In this document: piece after piece, positions 1 through 8,154 of the stretch
How positions within the stretch are numbered: the stretch's first letter is position 1
Layout: the number at the start of each line of letters is the position of its first letter
Assembly (NCBI GenBank): GCA_007280315.1
Contig: QYQC01000064.1
Span: forward strand, 1-41,155
Direction: 5' to 3'
Length of the DNA stretch: 41,155 nt
Source: Betaproteobacteria bacterium
GTDB lineage: Bacteria; Pseudomonadota; Gammaproteobacteria; Burkholderiales; SG8-39
Position numbers and translations under genes: made by a program
Notes under the pieces: model-generated
Database searches by the model: none
Told to the model about the DNA's origin: nothing
The model's input: only the letters and a program-made list of their open reading frames with translations

Positions 1-1
1 G

Positions 2-751
2 CCGGTGGACATGGCGGGCCTGCCGGTGGACCGCGACCGGCTGTATGACATCGCACGCCGCCGCGGCCTGCGTGTAATCGAGGATGCAGCGCAGAGTATG
101 GGCGCCACCTGGGACGGCAGGCGCATCGGCAGCTTCGGCGATCTGGTGGCAATCAGCTTTCATGCAAACAAAAACATCACCACCGCCGAAGGCGGTTGCC
201 TGGTACTCAGCGACAGCGCCGAAACCGATCTATGCACGCGCTTGCGGCTGCAAGGCGTGGTGCGCCTGCCCGACGGCGGCCAGGAAGTCGAGGTTGCGGG
301 CGGCAAGCACAATCTGACCGATATTGCCGCACGCATCGGCCTCGGACAGCTGAAGCAACTGGACGCGTTCACCGCCAGGCGCCGCGCGCTGGTGCGGCGC
401 TATTTCGAACGCTTCGACACCGATTCTGGCTGCGTGCTGCCGCTGGCGGATTACGCCAACTGCAACTGGCATATGTTTCAGGTACTGCTGCCGCTTGAGC
501 GCCTGCGTATCGACCGCGGCGGCTTCATCCAGGCGATGCACCAGCAGGGCATAGGCGTGGGCGTGCATTACCCGGCGATGCACCTGTTCGGCCTGTTTCG
601 CAACCTCGGCTACAATCCGGGCGACTTCCCGCAGGCAGAACGCATCGGTGCCAGCACCGTGACCCTGCCGCTGTTCCCGGCGATGGAGGAGGCCGACGTC
701 GATCGCGTCTGCACCACCGTCGCCGAAGTGATCCGGGCCAATCAAATATGA
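2..751 (+). CDS. arnB: UDP-4-amino-4-deoxy-L-arabinose aminotransferase (ArnB; DegT/DnrJ/EryC1 family), 5' end outside window
   Basis: Protein has DegT-family signature around PLP lysine (SFGDLVAISFHANKNITTAEGGCLVLSD); followed by arnC/arnA/arnD homologs; stop overlaps next start (ATGA at 748-751). Confidence 0.85.
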   Translation, partial: PVDMAGLPVDRDRLYDIARRRGLRVIEDAAQSMGATWDGRRIGSFGDLVAISFHANKNITTAEGGCLVLSDSAETDLCTRLRLQGVVRLPDGGQEVEVAGGKHNLTDIAARIGLGQLKQLDAFTARRRALVRRYFERFDTDSGCVLPLADYANCNWHMFQVLLPLERLRIDRGGFIQAMHQQGIGVGVHYPAMHLFGLFRNLGYNPGDFPQAERIGASTVTLPLFPAMEEADVDRVCTTVAEVIRANQI

Positions 752-1746
752 ACGTCGATCTCTCTGTCGTGATTCCGGTCTATAACGAGGAGCAGGGTCT
801 CGCAGCCCTGTTCGCGCGCCTGTATCCGGCGCTTGACGCGCTCGGCATCCCATACGAAGTTCTGTTCGTCAACGACGGCAGCCGTGACCGCTCCGCCGCC
901 CTGTTGCGCGAACAGTTCCAGAAGCGGCCGGAGGTCACCCGCGTCATCCTGTTCAACGGCAATTTCGGCCAGCACATGGCGATCATGGCCGGATTCGAGC
1001 AGGTGCGCGGCCGTCGCATCGTAACGCTGGACGCCGACCTGCAGAACCCGCCGGAGGAAATCGGCCGCCTCGTCGTCAAAATGGACGAAGGCTACGATTA
1101 CGTCGGCAGCATACGCCGCATGCGCCGGGACACTGCGTTTCGCCGCTACGCTTCCTCGGCCATGAACATTTTGCGCGAGCGCATTACGCGCATCCGCATG
1201 ACCGACCAGGGCTGCATGCTGCGCGCCTATAGCCGTGAAATCGTCGACGCCATCAACGAATGCCGCGAAGTCAGCACTTATATCCCGGCGCTCGCCTACA
1301 CCTTCGCCCAGCGTCCGGTGGAAATCGAGGTTGACCACGAGGAGCGCGCCGCCGGCGTATCCAAGTATTCGCTGTATCAGCTGATTCGGCTCAATTTCGA
1401 TCTGGTAACCGCGTTTTCACTGGTGCCGCTGCAATTATTCTCGCTCGCCGGCATGATTATTTCCCTTTTGTCCATTCTGTTCGTTGGTTACCTCGCCGTG
1501 CGACGGCTGTTGATCGGACCTGAGGCCGAAGGCGTGTTCACACTGTTTGGCATTGTCTTCTTTCTGCTTGGCATCGCTTTGTTCGGGATCGGCCTGCTGG
1601 GAGAATACGTGGGCCGCGTGTCGCAACAGGTGCGCCAGCGGCCGCGCTACCTGATTCAGGCCGTGCTGGAACAGCGCGAGGCAGAGGCGGCGCTGCTGCG
1701 CCCCGCACCCGCCACGCCTGAGCGCGACGGCAGCGCACCGGGCTGA
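748..1746 (+). CDS. arnC: Undecaprenyl-phosphate 4-deoxy-4-formamido-L-arabinose transferase (ArnC; GT2 with two C-terminal TM segments)
   Basis: N-term VVIPVYNEEQGLAALFARL, LDADLQNPPEEI, C-terminal hydrophobic segments ending GLLGEYVGRVSQQVRQRPRY. Confidence 0.9.
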   Translation: MNVDLSVVIPVYNEEQGLAALFARLYPALDALGIPYEVLFVNDGSRDRSAALLREQFQKRPEVTRVILFNGNFGQHMAIMAGFEQVRGRRIVTLDADLQNPPEEIGRLVVKMDEGYDYVGSIRRMRRDTAFRRYASSAMNILRERITRIRMTDQGCMLRAYSREIVDAINECREVSTYIPALAYTFAQRPVEIEVDHEERAAGVSKYSLYQLIRLNFDLVTAFSLVPLQLFSLAGMIISLLSILFVGYLAVRRLLIGPEAEGVFTLFGIVFFLLGIALFGIGLLGEYVGRVSQQVRQRPRYLIQAVLEQREAEAALLRPAPATPERDGSAPG

Positions 1747-1787
1747 AACACGGCCTGCCCTTCACCGCCGTCCCTGATTCGATCGTC

Positions 1788-2699
1788 ATGCCCACCGCCG
1801 TCGTCTTTGCCTACCACAATGTCGGCGTGCGCTGCCTGTCGGTGCTGCTTCACCACGGGATAGAAGTGGCGCTGGTCGTAACGCACCGCGACAACCCGCG
1901 CGAAACCATCTGGTTCGACAGCGTGGAAGCGCTTGCGCGCGAGCATGGTCTGCCGGTGATCACGCCGGAAGATGCAAACGATCCGGTGGTCGTCGCGCGT
2001 ATCAGCGCGCTGCGGCCCGATTTCCTGTTCTCGTTCTACTATCGCAGCATGCTTTGCCCGGCGCTGCTCGCCGCGCCAGTGCGCGGCGCCTACAATATGC
2101 ACGGCTCTCTTCTGCCGAAATTCCGCGGACGCGTACCGGTAAACTGGGCGGTGATCATGGGCGAGCGCGAAACCGGCGCCACGCTGCACCTGATGGTGGC
2201 GAAGCCCGATGCCGGCGGCATCGTCGATCAGGAAGCGGTCCCCATAGGACCGGATGACGACGCCGCGGAGGTATTCGGCAACGTCACCGGCGCCGCTGAA
2301 CGCGTGCTGGCGCGCGCGCTGCCGGGTTTAGTCGCAGGCACCCTACGCATCCAGCCGCAGGACTTGAGACTGGGGAGCTACCACGGCGGGCGCAAACCCG
2401 AAGACGGACGCATCGACTGGTCGAGGAGCGCGCAGGAGGTGCACAACCTGGTGCGCGGCGTCGCGCCGCCCTATCCCGGCGCATGTACGCAGCTGGACGC
2501 CACGACACTGCGCATATTGCGCACCCGGCTCGAGCCAAATAGGCGCCCTAGAAGCGGTGCACCTGGGTTATATTTCGAAGCAGGCTCGTTCTTCGCCGAT
2601 TGCGGCGACGGCCAGGTGCTGCGCATCCTGGAACTTGAAGCAGCGGACGGCATGCTCGAGACTGAACGGTTCGCCCGCGAAAAAATTACATTTGCGTGA
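1788..2699 (+). CDS. arnA: Formyltransferase, ArnA N-terminal domain as stand-alone protein
   Basis: MPTAVVFAYHNVGVRCLSVLL...HGSLLPKFRGRVPVNWAVIMGERETGATLH: methionyl-tRNA/UDP-Ara4N formyltransferase signature. Confidence 0.85.
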   Translation: MPTAVVFAYHNVGVRCLSVLLHHGIEVALVVTHRDNPRETIWFDSVEALAREHGLPVITPEDANDPVVVARISALRPDFLFSFYYRSMLCPALLAAPVRGAYNMHGSLLPKFRGRVPVNWAVIMGERETGATLHLMVAKPDAGGIVDQEAVPIGPDDDAAEVFGNVTGAAERVLARALPGLVAGTLRIQPQDLRLGSYHGGRKPEDGRIDWSRSAQEVHNLVRGVAPPYPGACTQLDATTLRILRTRLEPNRRPRSGAPGLYFEAGSFFADCGDGQVLRILELEAADGMLETERFAREKITFA

Positions 2700-2703
2700 T
2701 CAT

Positions 2704-3747
2704 ATGAAAAAAATCCTGATACTCGGCGTCAACGGCTTTATCGGCCACCACCTGTCCAAACGCATCATCGCCAAGACCGACTGGGAGGTCTATGGCATGG
2801 ACATGCAAACCGAACGCATCTCCGACCTGATCGAGGAAAAGCGCTTCCATTTCTTCGAAGGCGACATCACCATCAACAGGGAATGGATCGAATACCATGT
2901 ACGCAAGTGCGACACCGTGCTGCCATTGGTGGCGATCGCCACGCCGGCGACCTACGTAAAAGAGCCGCTGCGGGTGTTTGAACTCGATTTCGAAGCCAAT
3001 CTCCCGATCATCCGCTCCGCCGTCAAGTTCAAGAAACGCGTGGTATTCCCCTCGACCTCGGAAGTCTATGGCATGTGCCGCGACGACGAATTCGACTCGG
3101 AGACCTCCGAACTGGTGCTTGGACCGATCAACAAACCGCGCTGGATCTACTCCTGCGCCAAGCAGCTGATGGACCGGGTGATCCACGCCTACGGCATGGA
3201 GCAAGGCCTCGACTACACGCTGTTCCGGCCGTTCAACTGGATCGGCGCGGGCCTCGACTCGATCAATACCGCCAAGGAAGGCAGCTCGCGCGTGATCACC
3301 CAGTTCCTCGGCCACATCGTGCGCGGCGAGAACATCAAGCTGGTGGATGGAGGCGGCCAGAAACGGGCGTTCACTTACATCGATGACGGCATCGACGCGC
3401 TGCTGAAAATCATCGACAATCCGGCGGGCATCGCGAGCGGGAAGATCTACAACATCGGCAATCCGAAAAACAACTACTCCGTCAGGGAACTCGCGGAAAT
3501 GATGCTGGCACTGGCGCTCGAATACCCGGAATACCGCAGCCACGCAAAGAAGGTGAAATTAATCAGGACCAGCTCGGCGCAGTATTACGGCAAGGGCTAC
3601 CAGGACGTGCAGAATCGCGTGCCGAAAATCACCAATACCTGCAAAGACCTCGCGTGGAAGCCCAAGGTCGATATGCAGCAGGCAATGAAGCATATATTCG
3701 ACTTCTATCGCGGCCACGTCGCCGAAGCACGCAATCTCGTAGATTGA
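2704..3747 (+). CDS. UDP-glucuronate decarboxylase/dehydrogenase (ArnA C-terminal domain-like), stand-alone SDR
   Basis: ATG at 2704 gives MKKILILGVNGFIGHHLSKRII..., Rossmann GxxGxxG and YSCAKQ (YxxxK) motif; ORF track start at 2557 overlaps the previous gene and is an over-extension. Confidence 0.85.
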   Translation: MKKILILGVNGFIGHHLSKRIIAKTDWEVYGMDMQTERISDLIEEKRFHFFEGDITINREWIEYHVRKCDTVLPLVAIATPATYVKEPLRVFELDFEANLPIIRSAVKFKKRVVFPSTSEVYGMCRDDEFDSETSELVLGPINKPRWIYSCAKQLMDRVIHAYGMEQGLDYTLFRPFNWIGAGLDSINTAKEGSSRVITQFLGHIVRGENIKLVDGGGQKRAFTYIDDGIDALLKIIDNPAGIASGKIYNIGNPKNNYSVRELAEMMLALALEYPEYRSHAKKVKLIRTSSAQYYGKGYQDVQNRVPKITNTCKDLAWKPKVDMQQAMKHIFDFYRGHVAEARNLVD

Positions 3748-3772
3748 AGCAGATCGAATTTGAAATAAGCGG

Positions 3773-3885
3773 CTTGGTTGGGCTTTTACCCAAGATGGTC
3801 GATCGTGCGCGGATGGCCTTTCATCCGTGCACGATCGACCATCCGCGCGGACGGGCCGCCGTCCGCGCAAGTCCGGGCGCTACAG
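3773..3885 (+). repeat. Module B copy 1: hairpin 22 bp (3794-3815/3822-3843) plus 10-bp GC hairpin (3845-3854/3859-3868)
   Basis: GATGGTCGATCGTGCGCGGATG-gccttt-CATCCGTGCACGATCGACCATC then GCGCGGACGG-GCCG-CCGTCCGCGC; repeated at 4035-4109 and, diverged, at 8061-8136. Confidence 0.95.
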
Positions 3886-3930
3886 TTCGATGTCTCGTCC
3901 GATATCTACCGATATCGTCAAATATCCATT

Positions 3931-3999
3931 GCGCGCTCCGCGCGCCAACCGTGTTTTCCGCGCGGATGAAAAGCACATCCGCACGGAAAACACGGTTAT
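3931..3999 (+). repeat. Module A copy 1: GCGCGC-TCC-GCGCGC mini-hairpin then 22-bp hairpin with 7-nt loop (3947-3968/3976-3997)
   Basis: AACCGTGTTTTCCGCGCGGATG-AAAAGCA-CATCCGCACGGAAAACACGGTT (one mismatch). Diverged copies at 7952-8018 and, inverted, 9601-9666. Confidence 0.95.
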
Positions 4000-4015
4000 T
4001 GTTAACACCAAACAT

Positions 4016-4110
4016 GCCTTGGGGATTTACCCAAGATCGTCGATCGTACACGGATGGCCTTTCATCCGTGCACGATCGACCATCCGCGCGGACGGGCCGC
4101 CGTCCGCGCC
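4016..4110 (+). repeat. Module B copy 2 (hairpin 4035-4056/4063-4084, GC hairpin 4086-4095/4100-4109)
   Basis: Near-identical to copy 1; preceded by CTTGGG-GATTTA-CCCAAG small hairpin. Confidence 0.95.
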
Positions 4111-4133
4111 AGGTCGAATAGACACCATTTCCC

Positions 4134-5042
4134 GTGAAACTGGCCCTCAAAATCGACGTCGACACCTATCGCGGCACGCGCGAGGGCGTACCGCGCCTGA
4201 TAGAAGTCCTGAAGAAGCACGAAGCCGGCGCAACGTTTCTATTCAGCCTGGGGCCGGACCACACCGGGCGCGCAATCAAGCGCGCGTTCCGACCTGGCTT
4301 TATGAAGAAGGTGTCCCGCACCTCGGTGCTGGAGCACTACGGCCTCAAGACCCTGCTCTACGGGACGCTGCTCCCCGGGCCCGACATCGGCAAAGGCTGT
4401 GCCGAGATTCTGCGCGGCACGCGCGACGCGGGATTTGAGGTGGGCATCCATACCTGGGATCACGTGAAATGGCAGGATCACGTTGTGGCGCAAGGCGAGC
4501 GCTGGACCGGCGAAGAAATGGGTGCGGCATACCTGCGCTTCTCCGAGGTTTTCGGCGAGCCGGCGCGTATCCATGGCGCAGCCGGCTGGCAGATGAACGT
4601 TCACGCGATGCGTCTGACCCAGCGCCTGGGATTCGATTATTGCTCGGACACTCGCGGCCGCTTCCCCTTCCTCCCCGTCATCCGCGGTGAAATCGTCACC
4701 TGTCCGCAACTGCCGACCACCCTGCCCACGCTGGATGAATTGATCGGCGTGGATGGACTGACCGCAAACAATGTAGCCGCGCACTTGCTCAAATTCTCGG
4801 AAGATCCACTGCCCACCGGCCATGTCTACACCCTGCATGCAGAACTGGAGGGCATGAAACTGCTGCCGGTTTTTGAGTCGCTGCTGATCGGGTGGAAGGC
4901 CATGGGCTTCGAGCTCGTGCCCACGCGCGAGTTGTTCGCCACACTCAGACCGCAGAGCCTGCCCCGGCATGAGCTGGTCATGGGCGAAATTCCCGGCAGA
5001 TCGGGTGCGCTCGCACTGCAAGGAAAAGAGTTTCTCGCGTGA
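4134..5042 (+). CDS. arnD: 4-deoxy-4-formamido-L-arabinose-phosphoundecaprenol deformylase (ArnD; polysaccharide deacetylase family)
   Basis: LALKIDVDTYRGTREGVPRLIEVLKKHEAGATFLFSLGPDHTGRAIKRAF...VGIHTWDHVKWQD; ArnD-like NodB-fold motifs and operon context. Confidence 0.88.
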   Translation: MKLALKIDVDTYRGTREGVPRLIEVLKKHEAGATFLFSLGPDHTGRAIKRAFRPGFMKKVSRTSVLEHYGLKTLLYGTLLPGPDIGKGCAEILRGTRDAGFEVGIHTWDHVKWQDHVVAQGERWTGEEMGAAYLRFSEVFGEPARIHGAAGWQMNVHAMRLTQRLGFDYCSDTRGRFPFLPVIRGEIVTCPQLPTTLPTLDELIGVDGLTANNVAAHLLKFSEDPLPTGHVYTLHAELEGMKLLPVFESLLIGWKAMGFELVPTRELFATLRPQSLPRHELVMGEIPGRSGALALQGKEFLA

Positions 5043-5917
5043 GCACGTTCTTTCCCGGATTCGCGCGCAGGCAGATTGCCGTAAGCGGGGCCATGATCAA
5101 CCTGGTGCATGGCGGACAAGGTCCGGCGCTGCTATTACTTCACGGCTATCCGCAAACACACTGCATCTGGCATGGAATCGCGCCGCGCCTGGCACAGCGA
5201 TTCACAGTCGTGGCAACCGACCTGCGCGGTTACGGCGATTCGTCCAAGCCGGCCGGATTGCCCGATCACAGCAATTACTCCAAGCGCGCCATGGCCCTGG
5301 ATCAGGTCGAGGTCATGCAGGCCTTGGGCTACCCCGAGTTCCACCTGGTCGGTCACGATCGCGGCGCGCGCGTCGCGCACCGGCTCGCGCTGGATCATCC
5401 GGCGCGCGTGAAGAACCTCGCCGTGTTGGACATTTGCCCGACCGGGACAATGTATACGCGCACCGATCGCGCTTTCGCCAAGGCCTATTTCCACTGGTTC
5501 TTTTTGATACAGCCGGCACCTTTCCCGGAAACACTGATCGGCGCCGATCCGGAATTCTTCATCAAGTACCAGATGGGACGGCGCCACGGCGGCCTGGACG
5601 TGTTCGCTCCCGACGCGATGGCCGAATACTTGCGCTGTTTTTCTGACCCCGCCACTATCCACGCCAGCTGCGAAGACTATCGCGCGGCCGAGTCCATCGA
5701 TCTAGAACACGATGCCGTCGACAACTCGAAAAAAATAGAGTGTCCACTACTCGCATTGTGGGGAAGACATGGGGTTGTCGAACAGCAGTTCGATTGCCTC
5801 TCAGACTGGCGCGCTGTCGCGCGCGACGTGCGCGGCGCGGCTCTGGAATGCGGCCACTATCTGCCAGAGGAGCAGCCCGACGAAGTCGCGCGGCAGCTGG
5901 AACATTTTCTTCTTTGA
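5039..5917 (+). CDS. Alpha/beta hydrolase resembling haloacetate (fluoroacetate) dehalogenase
   Basis: GTG start overlapping arnD stop (GTGA). Motifs LLLHGYPQTHCIWH, nucleophile elbow GHDRGARVAHRLALDHP (Asp nucleophile, DRxxR), FHWFFLIQPAPFPE, CEDYRA. Confidence 0.75.
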   Translation: MSTFFPGFARRQIAVSGAMINLVHGGQGPALLLLHGYPQTHCIWHGIAPRLAQRFTVVATDLRGYGDSSKPAGLPDHSNYSKRAMALDQVEVMQALGYPEFHLVGHDRGARVAHRLALDHPARVKNLAVLDICPTGTMYTRTDRAFAKAYFHWFFLIQPAPFPETLIGADPEFFIKYQMGRRHGGLDVFAPDAMAEYLRCFSDPATIHASCEDYRAAESIDLEHDAVDNSKKIECPLLALWGRHGVVEQQFDCLSDWRAVARDVRGAALECGHYLPEEQPDEVARQLEHFLL

Positions 5918-6011
5918 TGTATTGACGACAAGCACTTACGAACAAATTTGCGTTCCCACCCCGATTCGTCAACAATATTGCCAGACCATCACCAACGGGT
6001 CTGCACATTCA

Positions 6012-6473
6012 ATGGATAAAAAAGAGAAAGTTGGCGATTTTTCACTGCCTTGTACCGGCGACAAACCGTTTCAGCTGTCCGCGGTCGGCGACCAGTTCCT
6101 GGTGCTGTATTTCTATCCCAAGGACAACACCCCCGGTTGCACTGCCGAGAGCGTCCAGTTTCGCGACTTGCACCGGGAATTCAGCGCGCTCGGCTGCGGC
6201 GTCTACGGCATTTCGCGCGACAGTCTCAAATCGCATGAAGGCTTCAAGGCGAAACACGGTCTGCCATTTGATCTGCTTGCCGACACGGACGAGCTGGCAT
6301 GCGGCATGTTCAAGGTGATCAAAATGAAGAATCTGTATGGCAAGAAAGTACGCGGCATCGAGCGCAGCACCTTCGTCCTCGACCGCGAACGGCTGATTCG
6401 GCGCGAATGGCGCGGCGTCAAAGTTCCAGGTCATGTGCAGGAGGTATGCGATTTTGTTAAAACCCTCAAATGA
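6012..6473 (+). CDS. bcp: Peroxiredoxin, thioredoxin-dependent thiol peroxidase (Bcp/PrxQ)
   Basis: MDKKEKVGDFSLPCTGDKPFQLS...LYFYPKDNTPGCTAESVQFRDLHREF; ATG at 6012 chosen rather than 5769 extension overlapping the hydrolase. Confidence 0.9.
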   Translation: MDKKEKVGDFSLPCTGDKPFQLSAVGDQFLVLYFYPKDNTPGCTAESVQFRDLHREFSALGCGVYGISRDSLKSHEGFKAKHGLPFDLLADTDELACGMFKVIKMKNLYGKKVRGIERSTFVLDRERLIRREWRGVKVPGHVQEVCDFVKTLK

Positions 6474-6510
6474 CGGTGCGGCATTCGACGAAAATGCCGA
6501 CCAACCACCC

Positions 6511-7929
6511 ATGGCCAAACGCAAGTCCCGCCCCGAATCCGGAAAATCGCTGACCAAACTGTTCGTGCTCGACACCAACGTGTTGATGCACGATCCCACC
6601 AGTCTGTTCCGCTTCGAGGAACACGACCTGTTCCTGCCGATCATGACGCTGGAGGAACTCGACAGCAACAAGAAAGGACTGTCCGAAGTCGCGCGCAACG
6701 CGCGCCAGGCGAGCCGCTACCTCGACGATATCGTAAGCAATGTTGCCGGCAAGATCGACGCCGGCATCAAACTGCAGCGTCATGCCGCGGATCCCGCGAC
6801 GGGCAAGCTGTTCCTTCAGACGCAGGCGCTGGACAGTTCGCTGCCCGAGTCTCTCGCACTGGGCAAAGCCGACAATCACATCATCGGCGTGGTGATGGCA
6901 CTGCAGCGGCAACAGCCGCAGCGGCAGGTCATCCTGGTGTCCAAGGACATCAACATGCGCATCAAGGCACGTGCGCTCGGCCTGCCCGCTGAAGACTACT
7001 TTAATGACAAGGTGCTGGAGGACATCGATCTGCTCTACACCGGCGTGCGCAAGCTACCGGCAGACTTCTGGGACCAGCATGCCAAGGATATGGAATCGTG
7101 GAAGAAAGACGGACACACCTACTACCGCGTCACCGGGCCGTTATGTCGGGAATTGCTGGTAAACGAATTCGTCTATCAGGAAGACGAGCGACCGCTGCAC
7201 GCGATCGTGCGCGAGCGATCCGATCAAACCGCATTGCTGGAAACGATCAAGGATTACACCCACCAGAAAAACAGCGTGTGGGGTATCACGGCGCGCAACC
7301 GCGAGCAGAATTTCGCGCTAAACCTGCTGATGAATCCGGACGTCGATTTCATCACCCTGCTCGGCCAGGCCGGCACCGGCAAAACCCTGCTTACACTCGC
7401 GGCCGGTCTGATGCAGACGCTGGAGAGCAAGGTGTTTTCTGAAATCATCATTACCCGCGTCACCGTGCCGGTGGGCGAAGACATCGGTTTTCTCCCCGGT
7501 ACCGAAGAAGAGAAAATGAACCCCTGGATGGGCGCACTGGAGGACAACCTCGAAGTGCTCAACAAGTCCGACGAGGAAGGCGGCGAATGGGGACGCGCCG
7601 CGACGCGTGATCTGATCAGATCGCGAATCAAGGTGAAGTCGCTCAACTTCATGCGCGGCCGAACCTTTCTCAACAAGTACCTGATCATCGACGAGGCGCA
7701 GAATCTCACGCCCAAGCAGATGCGCACGCTGATCACCCGCGCAGGCCCCGGCACCAAGGTCGTGTGTCTGGGCAATATCGCGCAGATCGACACGCCCTAC
7801 CTCACCGAAGGTTCATCCGGCCTGACCTATGTCGTCGATCGCTTCAAGGGCTGGGAGCACGGCGGTCACGTAACGCTGCAGCGCGGCGAGCGCTCGCGGC
7901 TGGCGGACCATGCGGCGGAAGTGCTGTAG
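6511..7929 (+). CDS. PhoH family ATPase with N-terminal PIN domain (PhoH2/YlaK type)
   Basis: PIN start KLFVLDTNVLMHDPTSLFRFEEHD; Walker A LLGQAGTGKTLLTLAAG; PhoH block FMRGRTFLNKYLIIDEAQNLTPKQMRTLITRAGPGTKVVCLGNIAQIDTPYL. Start MAKRKSRPESG at 6511 preferred. Confidence 0.88.
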   Translation: MAKRKSRPESGKSLTKLFVLDTNVLMHDPTSLFRFEEHDLFLPIMTLEELDSNKKGLSEVARNARQASRYLDDIVSNVAGKIDAGIKLQRHAADPATGKLFLQTQALDSSLPESLALGKADNHIIGVVMALQRQQPQRQVILVSKDINMRIKARALGLPAEDYFNDKVLEDIDLLYTGVRKLPADFWDQHAKDMESWKKDGHTYYRVTGPLCRELLVNEFVYQEDERPLHAIVRERSDQTALLETIKDYTHQKNSVWGITARNREQNFALNLLMNPDVDFITLLGQAGTGKTLLTLAAGLMQTLESKVFSEIIITRVTVPVGEDIGFLPGTEEEKMNPWMGALEDNLEVLNKSDEEGGEWGRAATRDLIRSRIKVKSLNFMRGRTFLNKYLIIDEAQNLTPKQMRTLITRAGPGTKVVCLGNIAQIDTPYLTEGSSGLTYVVDRFKGWEHGGHVTLQRGERSRLADHAAEVL

Positions 7930-7951
7930 CGATCCTGCTGGCAACGAATTT

Positions 7952-8018
7952 GCGCGCTGCGCGCGCCAACCGTGTTTTTGGTACGGATGAAAAGCACATC
8001 CGTACCAAAAACACGGTT
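7952..8018 (+). repeat. Module A copy 2: GCGCGC-TGC-GCGCGC then perfect 22-bp hairpin (7968-7989/7997-8018)
   Basis: AACCGTGTTTTTGGTACGGATG-AAAAGCA-CATCCGTACCAAAAACACGGTT, perfect inverted repeat. Confidence 0.95.
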
Positions 8019-8057
8019 ATGGATAAAAGCAAGAGCCGTTTCGGGTTTGCTTTTTTC

Positions 8058-8153
8058 CAAGATCGCCGATTGCGCGCGGACAGGTTCATCGTCCGCGCAC
8101 AATCGGTGATCCGCGCGGACGGGGCGCCGTCCGCGCAAGCAATGGCGCTACAG
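8058..8153 (+). repeat. Module B copy 3: 21-bp hairpin (8061-8081/8091-8111) plus 10-bp GC hairpin (8113-8122/8127-8136), ending GGCGCTACAG
   Basis: GATCGCCGATTGCGCGCGGAC...GTCCGCGCACAATCGGTGATC, CGCGCGGACGGGGCGCCGTCCGCGC; shares CCAAGATCG and GGCGCTACAG ends with copy 1. Confidence 0.93.
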
Positions 8154-8154
8154 C

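Noticed and set aside
3773-4110. CRISPR array
   Set aside because: Repeats are long imperfect palindromes in differing order with no regular unique spacers and no cas genes in the window.
3654-4438. ORFs across the repeat block (3654..4121, 3821..4165, 3827..4438)
   Set aside because: Read-through of palindromic repeats; repeated RARSTIRADGPPSA peptides come from the repeat itself, not a conserved protein.
5922-5972. TTGACGA...TCGTCAA inverted repeat upstream of bcp
   Set aside because: Only 7-bp arms separated by 37 nt; expected by chance at this scale.
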